A DNA stretch of 32,636 bases from Clostridiaceae bacterium (GTDB lineage: Bacteria; Bacillota; Clostridia; Lachnospirales; Lachnospiraceae): positions 1 through 32,636 of the forward strand of contig CABIXM010000031.1 in NCBI GenBank assembly GCA_902362725.1. Reading direction: 5' to 3'. A program made the translations under genes and the position numbers. The notes below the pieces were generated by a model. It saw only the letters and a list, made by a program, of their open reading frames with translations. It was not told the origin of the DNA and did no database searches. Positions 24,932 to 31,969 of the stretch are shown piece by piece (position 1 is the first letter of the stretch; each line of letters opens with the position of its first letter).

Positions 24932-25883
24932 TCTGACTGTCCTCTTTCTGCTTTTTTACCCGTGGATCAAACAGGCTGTAGGACAACTCTGTCAGTCCGT
25001 ATATGACGAAGAAGATCAGGGCGATCATCACCACAAATCCCTGGATAATCGTATAATCGTGTTCGCCGATGGCCGTCATCACCAGCCTGCCGATTCCCGG
25101 CCAGGAAAATATGATTTCCGTGATGGCCGTACCTCCTAACAATTCACCAAAGGACAGGGCAATCATAGTGATAATCGGAAGCATGGCATTTCTCAGAATA
25201 TGTACAAACAAAATCTGTGTTTCCCGGATTCCTCTGGAACGCAGTCCATCCACATAGGGATGCTTCATTTCCTCATAAATCAGAGTCCGGATCTGTCGAA
25301 TCATCCGTGCGCAGATTCCGGTAGCCAGGGTTGCCGCAGGCAGGATCAGAGCAGACGCTCCACCACTTCCGGATATAGAAATCAGTTTCAGACGATAGGC
25401 GAACAGATACAGAAATCCGATTCCCACCAGAAAGGACGGCATACACAGCCTGATAAATACAAAAAAGCCGGTAATCCGGTCAAACATTTTCTCTTTTCTT
25501 GCCGCTGACATTACCCCCAGAGGGAGTGCAGCTGCTACTCCGGCAGCCAGGCTCGTCACAGCCAGTACCGCGCTTTTTCCAAGCGCTTTTGTTACCTCAT
25601 CTGACACATTCCTGCCATCGATCATGGACACTCCCAGATCCCCGTGGGCGAAATCCCAGAGCCAGCTTCTGTATTGCTCCAGGAATGGACGATCCAGTCC
25701 CATTTCCTTCCGTTTTTCCTGCACTGCTTCTTCCGACGGCATGGTTCCTCCAGCCTGCAGAATGGTTCTGGCCGGATCCCCCGGCGCGATATACATCAGG
25801 GAAAAGGACAGTAAGGTCACTCCCAGAAGTACAATGAACAGACTGATAAGCTCTGCGACCCATTTTTTAATTTTCCATTTCAC
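24924..25883 (-). CDS. Cassette C: permease, OppB/DppB/NikB-type
   Basis: B-type membrane subunit, about 319 residues. LISLFIVLLGVTLLSFSLMY helix, MGLDRPFLEQYRSWLWDF, GDLGVSMIDGRNV and coupling loop YVDGLRSRGIRETQILFVH identify the family. No ATG is available near the start; the frame offers GTG at 25892 and GTG at 25883. I prefer 25883 because GGAGGAG then lies eight bases upstream; the first GTG overlaps the ribosome site. The methyltransferase stop (25889) lies between the two GTG codons. Confidence 0.88.
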   Translation of the reverse strand: MKWKIKKWVAELISLFIVLLGVTLLSFSLMYIAPGDPARTILQAGGTMPSEEAVQEKRKEMGLDRPFLEQYRSWLWDFAHGDLGVSMIDGRNVSDEVTKALGKSAVLAVTSLAAGVAAALPLGVMSAARKEKMFDRITGFFVFIRLCMPSFLVGIGFLYLFAYRLKLISISGSGGASALILPAATLATGICARMIRQIRTLIYEEMKHPYVDGLRSRGIRETQILFVHILRNAMLPIITMIALSFGELLGGTAITEIIFSWPGIGRLVMTAIGEHDYTIIQGFVVMIALIFFVIYGLTELSYSLFDPRVKKQKEDSQNG

Positions 25884-25888
25884 CCGCT

Positions 25889-26647
25889 TCACTCCTCCGG
25901 CTTATCAGCCCGCACCAGAAACATAGGGATAGAACGGTACAGTAACTTCTTTTCCTCGCTGTAGACCTGCTCATTAACCCGGGGAATCACCTGTATCTTT
26001 TCATAGCCCAGCTCCGGCAGATGAATCTCGTCCCACTCCGGACGCAGAACCTCCTTAAAATACAGAACCTTGTCAAACTCCTCATCGGTATCCGCATCGC
26101 CTGTATAGGTATTTTCCGGCTCCCCGTAGAGTCTCCGGTATTCCTCTTCGTCCCGCTTTATCGCCTCCCGGTAAGCCTCGTCTCCGGTCATATGCCAGTT
26201 TGCGTCAAAATACAGAACTCTCCCGCCCGGCTTCAGTACCCGCTTCCATTCCTCCAGCGCTCTCAGCGGATCATAGAGAATCCAGGTCACATTCCGACAG
26301 ATAATATAATCAAAGCTCTCATCTGGGAAATCCAGCTGATGGTTATCCATCTGATAAAATTCAGCTGAAACACCCGCCTTTTTTGCATTTTCAGACGCGG
26401 TCTCCACCATTTTCCCGGAACAATCGATTCCGGTCACCTTCCAGCCCATCTGTCCCATCAATACTGCAAAAAAACCTGGACCTGTTCCGATGTCCAGCAC
26501 ACTTCCTTTCTCACAGGGCGCATGCTCCTTAAGAAGTCCACTCCATTTTTCCGCCACTTCTCCGGCAAATTCATTCTGCACAATCGCATCGTAGCCCTTC
26601 GCGCAGTAATCCCAGCGTTTTCCGATTGTTTCCGCCTGTCTTTGCAT
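25889..26647 (-). CDS. Class I SAM-dependent methyltransferase (paralogue 3)
   Basis: 252 residues, motif I VLDIGTGPGFF (about 50-60), VTGIDCS, mid-protein YFDANWHM and the C-terminal RPEWDEIHLPELGY shared with the two paralogues at 6121-7609. It is second in the operon MATE, methyltransferase, permeases, binding protein, ATPases. The ATG at 26647 has GGAGGAACAAG just upstream; the open frame to 26668 begins inside the MATE stop region. Being sandwiched between an exporter and an importer suggests that its product or substrate crosses the membrane, but no reaction can be named. Confidence 0.88.
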   Translation of the reverse strand: MQRQAETIGKRWDYCAKGYDAIVQNEFAGEVAEKWSGLLKEHAPCEKGSVLDIGTGPGFFAVLMGQMGWKVTGIDCSGKMVETASENAKKAGVSAEFYQMDNHQLDFPDESFDYIICRNVTWILYDPLRALEEWKRVLKPGGRVLYFDANWHMTGDEAYREAIKRDEEEYRRLYGEPENTYTGDADTDEEFDKVLYFKEVLRPEWDEIHLPELGYEKIQVIPRVNEQVYSEEKKLLYRSIPMFLVRADKPEE

Positions 26648-26668
26648 CTTGTTCCTCCATTTCTTCAT

Positions 26669-28045
26669 CTATTCTATAAAAGCTTCCTCTTCTTTTAAAT
26701 CCAACCGTACGGACCGCCCTGCATTTTTGTGATATGCCACATAATATCCCGTCATACAGACTGCCGTCAGCGCCCAGGTAATCGGATAAGTCACGGTCAC
26801 TCCCTGCAGACTTCCGGTAAGCGGAACCAGAATACATAAAAGCAAAGTCCTGATCACACAGATATTCATCGTAACAATCAACATGGGCTGCTTCACCTTA
26901 CCGCAGCCCCGCAGGCTGTCTCCCAATATCTGTAAAATACAATACACCGGGTAAAAAGGGAACGATACCCGGATAATACCAAGACCAGTCTCGATAACTG
27001 AGGTTTCACGGTTAAATATCCGGAATAGCGCAGCTCCACCCCTCAGGGCTGCCGCGCTGGTCAGCCCAGCCACAAGCATGCTGAGCACCAGGCAGATAGC
27101 TGTTCCTTTCCGGATACGCCTGTAGTCCTCCGCTCCTTTACACTGTCCGGAAAATGCCATAATCGCCTGCCCAAAGGCCACGATTGGCAGATAGATAATC
27201 AATTCCACTTTAAAATACGCAGTAAATGCTGCAATGGAATCTTCTCCGAAGGAATTGATAAAATACTGGGCAATCACGTTGGACAGGGTAATCACCAGAG
27301 ACTGGAACCCTGCGGGAACACCGATACGAATTACTTCCTTCAAAATGGTAGTCTCAAAACGAATCTGCCTTCCACGCAACCGATAGGATTCCGGAAGCCT
27401 GTTCAAATTATAAAGGGTGATGGCTGCCGCCACGCTCTGGGATATCAATGTCGCCCAGGCCACGCCGCTGATGCCATCTGCAAACACCCGGATAAAAAGA
27501 TAATCCGCTCCCACATTCACAAGGCCGCCCACACACTGGGCTGCCAGCGGAGAGCGGGAATCTCCCATGGCGCGCAATACACCGGAACCAATATTGTATA
27601 CAAAAAGTGCCGGAAAAGACAGCATATAAATTCGAAGATAGAGCACCGCGCTTGCCTGCAGTTCCACCGGCGTGTGGACCAGTCGGAGATATACCGGAGC
27701 AAAACCCATTCCCAGCAGCATAAACAGCAGTCCGCCTGCCAGACAGAGAGCTACCGCATTATGCACGGCTTTTTTCAGCTTTTCCTGCTCTCCTGCTCCA
27801 TAAATCTGGGATACCACTACGCCGGAACCCACAGACATGCCACCAAAAAAGCCCACCAGACAGGTAATCAGAAGACTGCTGGCTCCAATGGATGCGGATG
27901 CGGATTTTCCCAGAAAGTTACCGGCATAAATTAAATCCACGGTATTATAAAGCTGCTGTACCAGGCTGCTTAAAAGCATGGGAATTGCAAACAGAATCAA
28001 TTTTTTCCCGATATTTCCTTTTGTCAAATCACGAACTTTTGCCAT
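26669..28045 (-). CDS. MATE-family efflux transporter
   Basis: 458-residue membrane exporter driven by Na+ or H+, with about twelve hydrophobic helices. It has the typical start LTKGNIGKKLILFAIPMLLSSLVQQLYNTVD, the inter-domain repeat GVPAGFQSLVITLSNVIAQ, and GSGVLRAMGDSRSP in the first half. MATE proteins usually export cationic drugs or metabolites. Here it heads an operon with a methyltransferase and a whole importer, an arrangement that suggests release and recapture of a small molecule rather than simple drug resistance. GAGGTG lies a few bases before the ATG. Confidence 0.93.
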   Translation of the reverse strand: MAKVRDLTKGNIGKKLILFAIPMLLSSLVQQLYNTVDLIYAGNFLGKSASASIGASSLLITCLVGFFGGMSVGSGVVVSQIYGAGEQEKLKKAVHNAVALCLAGGLLFMLLGMGFAPVYLRLVHTPVELQASAVLYLRIYMLSFPALFVYNIGSGVLRAMGDSRSPLAAQCVGGLVNVGADYLFIRVFADGISGVAWATLISQSVAAAITLYNLNRLPESYRLRGRQIRFETTILKEVIRIGVPAGFQSLVITLSNVIAQYFINSFGEDSIAAFTAYFKVELIIYLPIVAFGQAIMAFSGQCKGAEDYRRIRKGTAICLVLSMLVAGLTSAAALRGGAALFRIFNRETSVIETGLGIIRVSFPFYPVYCILQILGDSLRGCGKVKQPMLIVTMNICVIRTLLLCILVPLTGSLQGVTVTYPITWALTAVCMTGYYVAYHKNAGRSVRLDLKEEEAFIE

Positions 28046-28061
28046 TTTTCACCTCATCCTG

Positions 28062-28112
28062 TAAAACAAAACAGAGGCTGTGAAACGGCCTACGCCATAT
28101 CACAGCCACTGT
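28062..28112 (-). terminator. Terminator-like hairpin before the MATE gene
   Basis: ACAG-A-GGCTGTGA (28071-28083) pairs with TCACAGCC-A-CTGT (28100-28112), one mismatch, followed by TTTTGTTTTA on the minus strand. It would end the carboxypeptidase transcript. RNA started at the promoter at 28115-28157 would begin inside the first arm and keep only the 8-bp inner stem. Confidence 0.7.
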
Positions 28113-28114
28113 TT

Positions 28115-28157
28115 ATTATAATCATCCATGTTCTTTTCCTGCAAGCCCGGTAGGGGG
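28115..28157 (-). promoter_or_regulatory. Promoter with shared CCCC-N7-GCTTG box, before MATE and cassette C
   Basis: Box: 12-mer CCCCCTACCGGG (28146-28157), then CTTG (28142-28145). -35 TTGCAG (28139-28144), spacer 18, -10 TATAAT (28115-28120). It begins about 40 bases after the stop of the preceding carboxypeptidase gene. Confidence 0.6.
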
Positions 28158-28195
28158 TTCTGTGCAATGCTTCTTTTTCATGCTTACGGATTCCA

Positions 28196-29407
28196 TTACG
28201 GAATATATTTTCGCCACAGTTTCTCCAGGCACCAGTCAAGGGTCACCGCCTCCACGTCTTCCGCAGCCTCCACCGTATAGACCTTCACCACCTGGCCGTC
28301 CAGCAGATAGCGGACACTGCCCAGAAGCGTCCCCGGCTCCACCGGAGCGGTTACCTCCTGGGAAATATGGGTTTCCACCTGCACCTGCTCGCCTTCCGAG
28401 AGCAGAAGCTTCAGATCAGGTTCCTCCGACGAAAGACGAAGCCGGATCCGGGCCTCTTCCTCCAGATTTTCTCTGTCCGGAATCCCGTTCTTCACCGGAA
28501 GCTCCGGAAGCTTCGGTTCCTGCCACACATTCCGGTAGGTAAAGTGCTCCAGCCCGTAGTTCATGAGCTTCCGGGTGTCGCTCCATTTGTAGCTGCGGTT
28601 GTTGGGCCAGCCGCAGGCCAGAAGCGCCACGATAAAAGTCCGTTCCTCCTGCCGCAGAGCCCCCACATAGCAGTACCCCGCATTCCCCGTAAATCCGGTC
28701 TTGCCGGTCAGAGCGCCTTCCATCATATGCAGAAACGCATTTTTATTGCCCACAGTAAAGCTTCGGAGCCCTTCTGTATCCCCGAAGCTGTAGCTGTCGG
28801 TGCGGGTGATTTTTAAGAATTCCTCCCGCCTGGGGGACAGCGTGATGCAGTAGCGCATGACACGGGCCAGATCTGCCGCGGTGGTGGAGTGGACGCCATT
28901 TCCGTCCTCGGCGTCCAGACCATTTGGCGTGACGTAATACGTGGAATAGCAGCCGATATCCCGAGCCTTGGCGTTCATGAGGGCCGCGAAGCCCGGCACG
29001 GTTCCGCCCACATGCTCGGCGATGGCCACTGCCGCGTCGTTGTGGGATTCCAGCATCATGGAATAAAGCAGGTCACCTAGGCGGTACTTCTCCCCTGCCC
29101 GGATATGAAGCTGCACATCCGGCATGGAAGCCGCGTAGGCCGATACTGTCACCAGATCATCGGGATTCCCGTTTTCCAGGGCCAGAATCAATGTCATGAT
29201 TTTGGTGGTGCTGGCCATGGGGCGTACTTTCCCGGCGTTTTTGGCGTACAGGATGCGGCCGGTGTCGCCGTCCATGAGGACTGCGGACTGGGCGTGGAGG
29301 GTAAGAACCTCGTCGGCGGGAGCCGCCAGGACCTCTGTGGGCGACACGGTGAGGAAGAGCTGGAAAAATAGGAAAATTGTAAGGGAAAATGCCAGAAGCT
29401 TTTTCAT
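28196..29407 (-). CDS. D-alanyl-D-alanine carboxypeptidase (S11 family, low-molecular-weight PBP)
   Basis: 403 residues. Trims the terminal D-Ala of peptidoglycan stem peptides outside the membrane. A signal peptide (KKLLAFSLTIFLFFQLF, cleavage near AAPA) is followed by the serine-protease-like penicillin-binding triad: S66-T-T-K69, S121-H-N123, K236-T-G238. The C-terminal 100 residues fit the PBP5-type beta domain and membrane-anchoring end. I start it at the ATG at 29407 because the signal peptide begins there, although no good ribosome site is visible. The frame is open to 29554 through a region that looks untranslated. Probably dacF/dacA-like, but I cannot choose. Confidence 0.92.
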   Translation of the reverse strand: MKKLLAFSLTIFLFFQLFLTVSPTEVLAAPADEVLTLHAQSAVLMDGDTGRILYAKNAGKVRPMASTTKIMTLILALENGNPDDLVTVSAYAASMPDVQLHIRAGEKYRLGDLLYSMMLESHNDAAVAIAEHVGGTVPGFAALMNAKARDIGCYSTYYVTPNGLDAEDGNGVHSTTAADLARVMRYCITLSPRREEFLKITRTDSYSFGDTEGLRSFTVGNKNAFLHMMEGALTGKTGFTGNAGYCYVGALRQEERTFIVALLACGWPNNRSYKWSDTRKLMNYGLEHFTYRNVWQEPKLPELPVKNGIPDRENLEEEARIRLRLSSEEPDLKLLLSEGEQVQVETHISQEVTAPVEPGTLLGSVRYLLDGQVVKVYTVEAAEDVEAVTLDWCLEKLWRKYIP

Positions 29408-29507
29408 AATCAGGGGACATCCCGGGGTATGTTTTCGTTCTATATTTATTCTGTAAGGGAGCGTATTATTCGGACGGATGAAAAGGAGCCTTTCCTGTCC
29501 GGCACAT

Positions 29508-29545
29508 AAAAATCCCTCCCGGCGCTCTGTCGGAAGGGATTTTTT
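29508..29545 (-). terminator. Intrinsic terminator after the 188-residue membrane protein gene
   Basis: A 14-bp stem with one mismatch (29508-29521 with 29532-29545) carries AAAAA/TTTTT at its base, so it could work in both directions. It lies directly after the stop at 29569. Confidence 0.8.
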
Positions 29546-29568
29546 CTGATTCAAAATGTATATGAAAC

Positions 29569-30135
29569 TTAATTTTCCAAAGCCTTATAACTTTTTGACA
29601 GGAACATGATGTACATGATACCTGCCACCAGACTCAGAATCACGGTAACGACGCTACCTGCGACCGCCAGCACTGTTCCCAGAACAGGAATCACGGCAAG
29701 AATCGTCAGAACGATATCCACCACATAGCAGCCCAGATTGATCTTCCATACGGAATGTCCCGTATCGGCCACGTCCTGACGGTTCAGATTCTCCATCACC
29801 TCCGCCACGGACAGGCAAACCGCCCGGACAACCAAAAGCGCCAGAATATCATTTACAACAGAAAAAACCGTAGCAAAAACTCCCGTGCCAGCCAGATTAC
29901 CGATTACCCTTACGACCATCTGTACAATGGTAAGTGTAAAGGCTGTTTTGCAGCCTTCAATGTCTTTTCCTGCGCTGTTCAGTCCGATCAGGGACATAAT
30001 TGCAAATACAAATACTCCGACCAGGCCGATTAATCCGATGAACGGAATCATCATAAGTACCACACAGATAATAGCGCCTACCTGGGCTGTGAACATTTTT
30101 TTGAGTCCGGATGCTGCATTTTCGTAACTATACAT
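29569..30135 (-). CDS. Unrecognised multi-pass membrane protein
   Basis: 188 residues, about five hydrophobic segments: AIICVVLMMIPFIGLIGLVG, an adjacent FVFAIMSLIGL, the region around TLTIVQMVVRVIG, a block near DILALLVVRAVCL, and a C-terminal pair from VVDIVLTILAVIPVLG to VAGIMYIMFL. No catalytic or binding motif is seen and I do not recognise the family. A GGGGGAG ribosome site precedes the ATG. It has its own promoter and terminator, so it is a single-gene unit. Ordinary codon usage and the clear expression signals make it a real gene. Confidence 0.75.
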   Translation of the reverse strand: MYSYENAASGLKKMFTAQVGAIICVVLMMIPFIGLIGLVGVFVFAIMSLIGLNSAGKDIEGCKTAFTLTIVQMVVRVIGNLAGTGVFATVFSVVNDILALLVVRAVCLSVAEVMENLNRQDVADTGHSVWKINLGCYVVDIVLTILAVIPVLGTVLAVAGSVVTVILSLVAGIMYIMFLSKSYKALEN

Positions 30136-30165
30136 GGATAACTCCCCCTTTTGTCATTTGATTTG

Positions 30166-30171
30166 AGTATA
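30166..30171 (-). promoter_or_regulatory. Extended -10 promoter of the 188-residue membrane protein gene
   Basis: TATACT preceded by TG one base before (TGNTATACT) on the minus strand. The nearest -35-like TTGTAG (30192-30197) is 20 bases away, too far for normal spacing, so activity would depend on the extended -10. Confidence 0.4.
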
Positions 30172-30217
30172 TCACTTTTTTCGATTCGTTTCTACAAGAT
30201 TTTGTTATAAGACAGAC

Positions 30218-30253
30218 GAAAGCGCTGCGAAAAAATTTTTTCACCGCGCTTTC
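30218..30253 (-). terminator. Hairpin after the Cys-rich peptide gene
   Basis: GAAAGCGC/GCGCTTTC (30218-30225 with 30246-30253) encloses an inner GAAAAAA/TTTTTTC stem. The T run lies inside the hairpin rather than after it, so terminator strength is uncertain. Confidence 0.5.
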
Positions 30254-30270
30254 TGACTTTGGTAATTCTG

Positions 30271-30447
30271 TTATTTCTTGCGCTTCGCCGGAGCGCCGCC
30301 TCCGCAGCTTCCGCTGCAGCTACAGCCTGCGCAGCCCATGCTGCAAGTAGTTCCGCAGGTCTTCTTGTTGTGGATCAGAGTTCTGATACAGAATACTGCG
30401 ATGATGGCCACGATTGCTACTACGATGATGTCTGCTAACATCTTCAT
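30271..30447 (-). CDS. FeoB-associated Cys-rich membrane peptide
   Basis: A 58-residue protein too short for most gene finders. MKMLADIIVVAIVAIIAVF forms one membrane helix. It is followed by a short basic stretch and a Cys/Gly/Ser-rich tail with eight Cys in the last 30 residues (C20 in the helix end, then C31, C35, C39, C42, C44, C48) and a KRKK end. This layout matches the small Cys-rich proteins found beside FeoB in Clostridia, presumed to help Fe2+ uptake. Its ATG overlaps the stop of the mini-Fur gene (ATGA), so both are translated together. No feoA or feoB is in the window. Confidence 0.85.
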   Translation of the reverse strand: MKMLADIIVVAIVAIIAVFCIRTLIHNKKTCGTTCSMGCAGCSCSGSCGGGAPAKRKK

Positions 30448-30719
30448 GCACCTTCTTTCATGCTTCCGATTCGATACATATTTCTCCGATCAATGACTCC
30501 GGCTTCTTCCAAGGTCTTAATCATACGGTATACAGTGGCGATGCCGACGGTCTGGTCTTTTTCTCTTACCTGATAATAGATTTCTTTGCAGCAGGAACAG
30601 TCATTCTCCAGAATGGTACTGATAATCAGCTTTCTCTGTTTTGTAATACGATATCCTCGTTCCCGCAGGCGTCCAAGAATCATCTCCTGACTCATATTTT
30701 TCCATTCCTCTCCTGACAT
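30444..30719 (-). CDS. Fur-family regulator reduced to its DNA-binding domain (mini-Fur)
   Basis: From the ATG at 30719 (AGGAG five bases upstream) the protein has 91 residues, against 135-150 for Fur, PerR or Zur. The winged helix-turn-helix is complete: GYRITKQRKLIISTI, then EIYYQV and GIATVYRMIKTLEEAGVID. The protein stops right after the wing (MYRIGSMKEGA), so the C-terminal dimerisation domain and the usual His/Glu metal ligands are missing. C41, C43 and C44 (DCSCCKE) stand where Fur proteins usually have HPSA-like residues. The frame is open to 30815 through the promoter, which is not coding. It shares an mRNA with the FeoB-associated peptide. Iron control of this operon is suggested by a Fur-like box over its start. 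Confidence 0.85.
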   Translation of the reverse strand: MSGEEWKNMSQEMILGRLRERGYRITKQRKLIISTILENDCSCCKEIYYQVREKDQTVGIATVYRMIKTLEEAGVIDRRNMYRIGSMKEGA

Positions 30720-30768
30720 TCTATCTCCTATCTCATATGCTTGCAAGGTATTTCTGGAATACTGTATA

Positions 30769-30832
30769 TTGAGAATAACTCTCAATTTCTTTTTCCAGTA
30801 CTTATTAAAACACATCCGAAGAAGTTTGTCAA
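30769..30832 (-). promoter_or_regulatory. Promoter of mini-Fur operon with Fur-like box
   Basis: -35 TTGACA (30827-30832), spacer 17, -10 TTTAAT (30804-30809). Downstream lies TTGAGAGTTATTCTCAA (30769-30785), which fits the 7-1-7 Fur box TGAGAAT-N-ATTCTCA with one mismatch. Confidence 0.75.
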
Positions 30833-30840
30833 TACTAATT

Positions 30841-30856
30841 GTTTGTTTTAACTAAC
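30841..30856 (-). promoter_or_regulatory. Imperfect GTTAG-N6-CTAAC box upstream of mini-Fur promoter
   Basis: Minus strand GTTAG-TTAAAA-CAAAC, one mismatch to the two perfect boxes at 32293-32308 and 32410-32425. It ends eight bases upstream of the -35. Confidence 0.4.
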
Positions 30857-30872
30857 TCTATGATACAGCAGA

Positions 30873-30890
30873 AGGGCCCTTTCGGGCCCT
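30873..30890 (-). terminator. Hairpin after flavodoxin
   Basis: AGGGCCC-GAAA-GGGCCCT on the minus strand: a perfect 7-bp GC stem with a GAAA tetraloop, 15 bases after the stop. The T tract is weak (TTCTGCTGT). Confidence 0.6.
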
Positions 30891-30905
30891 CCGTCTTTTA
30901 CGAAT

Positions 30906-31316
30906 TTATACCAGCTTTTTCGCAAGCTCTGCCAGGTTTGCCTGGTCCTCGTCGCCCGGCTCGTTGTTGGCAATGACGGTGCCGACCACTTCTGCTCCGG
31001 CCTCTTTCATGCGCTCTTCCCATTTGCGCATCCACTCGCCGTCGCCCCAGTCGTAGGAACCGAACAGCGCTACCTTTTTACCGGATACGGATTTCTCCAG
31101 CTCTTCTACGAACGGCTCTACCTCGCCCTCATCCAACTCCTCGTCGCCCATGGCGGAAGCGCCCAGCGCGAAACTGTCCTCGCCTGCCAGGTCTGCCGGG
31201 GATACGGTGGACAGCTCGCATACCTCTGCTTCGCCTCCTGCGTTCTTGATCTCCTCGCCCAGCATCTCTGCCATTCTCTCTGTGTTTCCTGTGCTGCTCC
31301 AATATACTACTTTCAT
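30906..31316 (-). CDS. Flavodoxin
   Basis: 136 residues, short-chain flavodoxin, an FMN electron carrier that replaces ferredoxin under iron limitation. The phosphate loop is WSSTGNTERMAE (about 6-17); isoalloxazine-contacting segments are GASAMGDEELD and GSYDWGDGEWM. The ATG at 31316 has AGGAGGAG five bases upstream; the open frame to 31427 runs back into the DUF3793 gene. It is the last gene of DUF2325-DUF3793-flavodoxin. Its company fits an iron-starvation role. Confidence 0.94.
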   Translation of the reverse strand: MKVVYWSSTGNTERMAEMLGEEIKNAGGEAEVCELSTVSPADLAGEDSFALGASAMGDEELDEGEVEPFVEELEKSVSGKKVALFGSYDWGDGEWMRKWEERMKEAGAEVVGTVIANNEPGDEDQANLAELAKKLV

Positions 31317-31399
31317 GATACTCCTCCTGATTTTCTTTTCTCTTATTTTTATAAAAAGCTGTTGCAGCCTTCTATGCGTCTTGTACGCGTTCCTGCGCT

Positions 31400-31969
31400 T
31401 TATGCGGCCGCCTGTGCCGCGCAGCATTCGCGAAAGCTTACGCCCGCCGCCAGCATGGTGGTGAGCGCCGCCTTCAATTCATCGTAGAGACGGAACGCCG
31501 CTCTCGCCTGTTCCACGTCGCCGTAGACCTTCCAGTATCCGCTCTCCAGTGCGTCCTTGCCCTGATGCTCGATGAAGCCCTCGATATCCGCCAGGGGATA
31601 TTCCAGAAACAGACCGATTTCATGGGGAAATGCGCTTCCGTGCTTCTGATAGCTCTCGTACCGCTCCGCCAGTAGTGTCAGTTGCTCTTCCAGAGTACGG
31701 CCTGCATAACCATGTCCGCCCAGGAAGTTCTGATGCTCTTCTCTCTTCAGGTACCGCTCCAGCCGTTCTCTGTCATAGAAGAGGATGTGGCAATATTTTT
31801 TACAGCCGCAGAGTTTCATCCAGGAGATACTGCTGCCTGCAAGTACCTCCGGGAGCGCCTCCAGCAGTTCCCGTCTGGCTGCCACCAGATTCGACGCTTT
31901 TTTATGGCAGAACACCGGCGCGCAATGGTTAGCCAGGAGCTTTTCCAGCTCGCATCGTCCCCCTGCCAT
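31400..31969 (-). CDS. DUF3793 family protein
   Basis: 189 residues, soluble. Family marks are the N-terminal LANHCAPVFCHKKASNLV, the KYCHILFYDRERLERYL stretch, and HEIGLFLEYPLADIEGFIEHQG. The function is unknown, but in Clostridia these genes are usually found with flavodoxin and ferrous iron uptake genes. The ATG at 31969 overlaps the stop of DUF2325 by one base (TAATG), with GGGAG eight bases upstream. Conserved Cys and His (NHCAPVFCHKK; CGCKKYCH) could bind metal or heme, which is speculation. Confidence 0.85.
   Translation of the reverse strand: MAGGRCELEKLLANHCAPVFCHKKASNLVAARRELLEALPEVLAGSSISWMKLCGCKKYCHILFYDRERLERYLKREEHQNFLGGHGYAGRTLEEQLTLLAERYESYQKHGSAFPHEIGLFLEYPLADIEGFIEHQGKDALESGYWKVYGDVEQARAAFRLYDELKAALTTMLAAGVSFRECCAAQAAA

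Noticed and set aside
28122..28196. A 24-codon ORF starting in a TAATG overlap with the carboxypeptidase stop, containing EPPTGLAGK, and similar PPG-type strings near 12880 and 19620, which could look like a conserved leader peptide family
   Set aside because: The likeness exists at base level with the frame shifting between copies, and is explained by the shared promoter box and -35. None of the three has a good ribosome site, and the plus-strand copy at 19686 has no start codon. A coupled peptide at 28122-28196 is not fully excluded.
29157..29420. Minus-strand ORF of 87 codons with GC-rich Arg/Pro/His composition overlapping the carboxypeptidase start
   Set aside because: It is a shifted-frame shadow of the signal-peptide and catalytic region of a clear enzyme gene.
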